Below are positions 42,523 through 42,617 of a DNA stretch of 42,617 nucleotides, piece after piece. The DNA lies in assembly GCA_910587835.1 (NCBI GenBank), contig CAJUNQ010000097.1, positions 1 through 42,617 on the forward strand. Reading direction: 5' to 3'. The notes beneath the pieces were generated by a model. It did no database searches and was not told where the DNA came from. It was given only the letters and a program-made list of their open reading frames with translations. How positions within the stretch are numbered: position 1 is the stretch's first letter; every line of letters begins with the position of its first letter. The stretch comes from an uncultured Oscillospiraceae bacterium. Its GTDB lineage: Bacteria > Bacillota > Clostridia > Oscillospirales > Acutalibacteraceae. Both the position numbers and the translations under genes were made by a program.

Positions 42523-42582
42523 TAACTTCCACTCCCCGGCGAAGGGGCCGGAGAGAATCTAAAATCTAAGAGGGTTGAAAAC

Positions 42583-42617
42583 ATGAACAAAAGCAAGTTT
42601 CTGAAGAAATCACTTGC
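42583..42617 (+). CDS. Start of an unidentified protein, cut by window end
   Basis: Only 11 codons are visible: M-N-K-S-K-F-L-K-K-S-L. The Lys-rich start looks like the n-region of a signal peptide, so the protein may be secreted. GAGGG lies 8 bases upstream and a promoter at 42494-42522. Nothing more can be said. Confidence 0.6.
   Translation, partial: MNKSKFLKKSL

Overview
This window comes from an endospore-forming, high-GC Clostridia-type bacterium, probably an Oscillospiraceae-like gut commensal. The evidence is a sigma-K gene segment, a SpoIVB peptidase, RNase Y with YmdB, an FakA-type kinase, ferredoxin-dependent 2-oxoacid oxidoreductase subunits, rhamnose and fucose catabolism and corrinoid methyltransferase genes. 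Most genes look GC-rich, except the first ~1.6 kb, which is clearly AT-richer and looks acquired. The taxon is an inference; there is no rRNA in the window.

Left end (1-3.8 kb): a DUF262 protein (cut by the window edge), a small HEPN-like protein, a large serine recombinase and, overlapping the recombinase stop codon, only the C-terminal half of the sporulation factor sigma-K. This is the layout of one end of a 'skin' element, DNA that interrupts sigK and is cut out in the mother cell. The N-terminal half of sigK and the other element end should lie left of the window. The AT-rich DUF262/HEPN pair would be cargo of the element and resembles a defence or toxin module.

3.8-10.3 kb (+ strand): a candidate structured RNA with its own terminator; a secreted SLH/transglutaminase-like protein; a Pro/Thr-rich lipoprotein followed by an MBOAT O-acyltransferase and an AlgJ/DHHW partner (surface polysaccharide acylation); and TrmO. 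A two-way terminator closes the block.

10.5-18.6 kb (- strand): one promoter can serve a corrinoid protein, three URO-D-type methyltransferase genes, an activator gene, and fucA and fucI. The corrinoid protein and the fuc genes are intact. The methyltransferase and activator genes are broken by homopolymer frameshifts, deletions and an amber codon.

18.7-27.3 kb (- strand): fakA, rlmA, ymdB, a frameshifted cytidine deaminase, a nucleoside phosphorylase, rny and spoIVB. 27.9-32.5 kb (- strand): a four-subunit 2-oxoacid:ferredoxin oxidoreductase, with a PHP phosphoesterase inserted between alpha and beta, and a ParA/CooC-like ATPase upstream.

32.9-39.6 kb (- strand): L-rhamnose catabolism (rhaD, rhaA, fucO, rhaB, an MBL hydrolase) and a separately promoted TIM-barrel sugar isomerase. 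39.7-42.4 kb (- strand): a TetM-like ribosomal GTPase fused to a C-terminal YacP/Rae1-like NYN nuclease domain. A new + strand gene starts at 42583 and runs off the end. The best candidates for new biology are the sigK-interrupting element with its cargo, the GTPase-NYN fusion, the structured RNA at 3818-3984, and the coupling of corrinoid methyltransferases to fucose genes.
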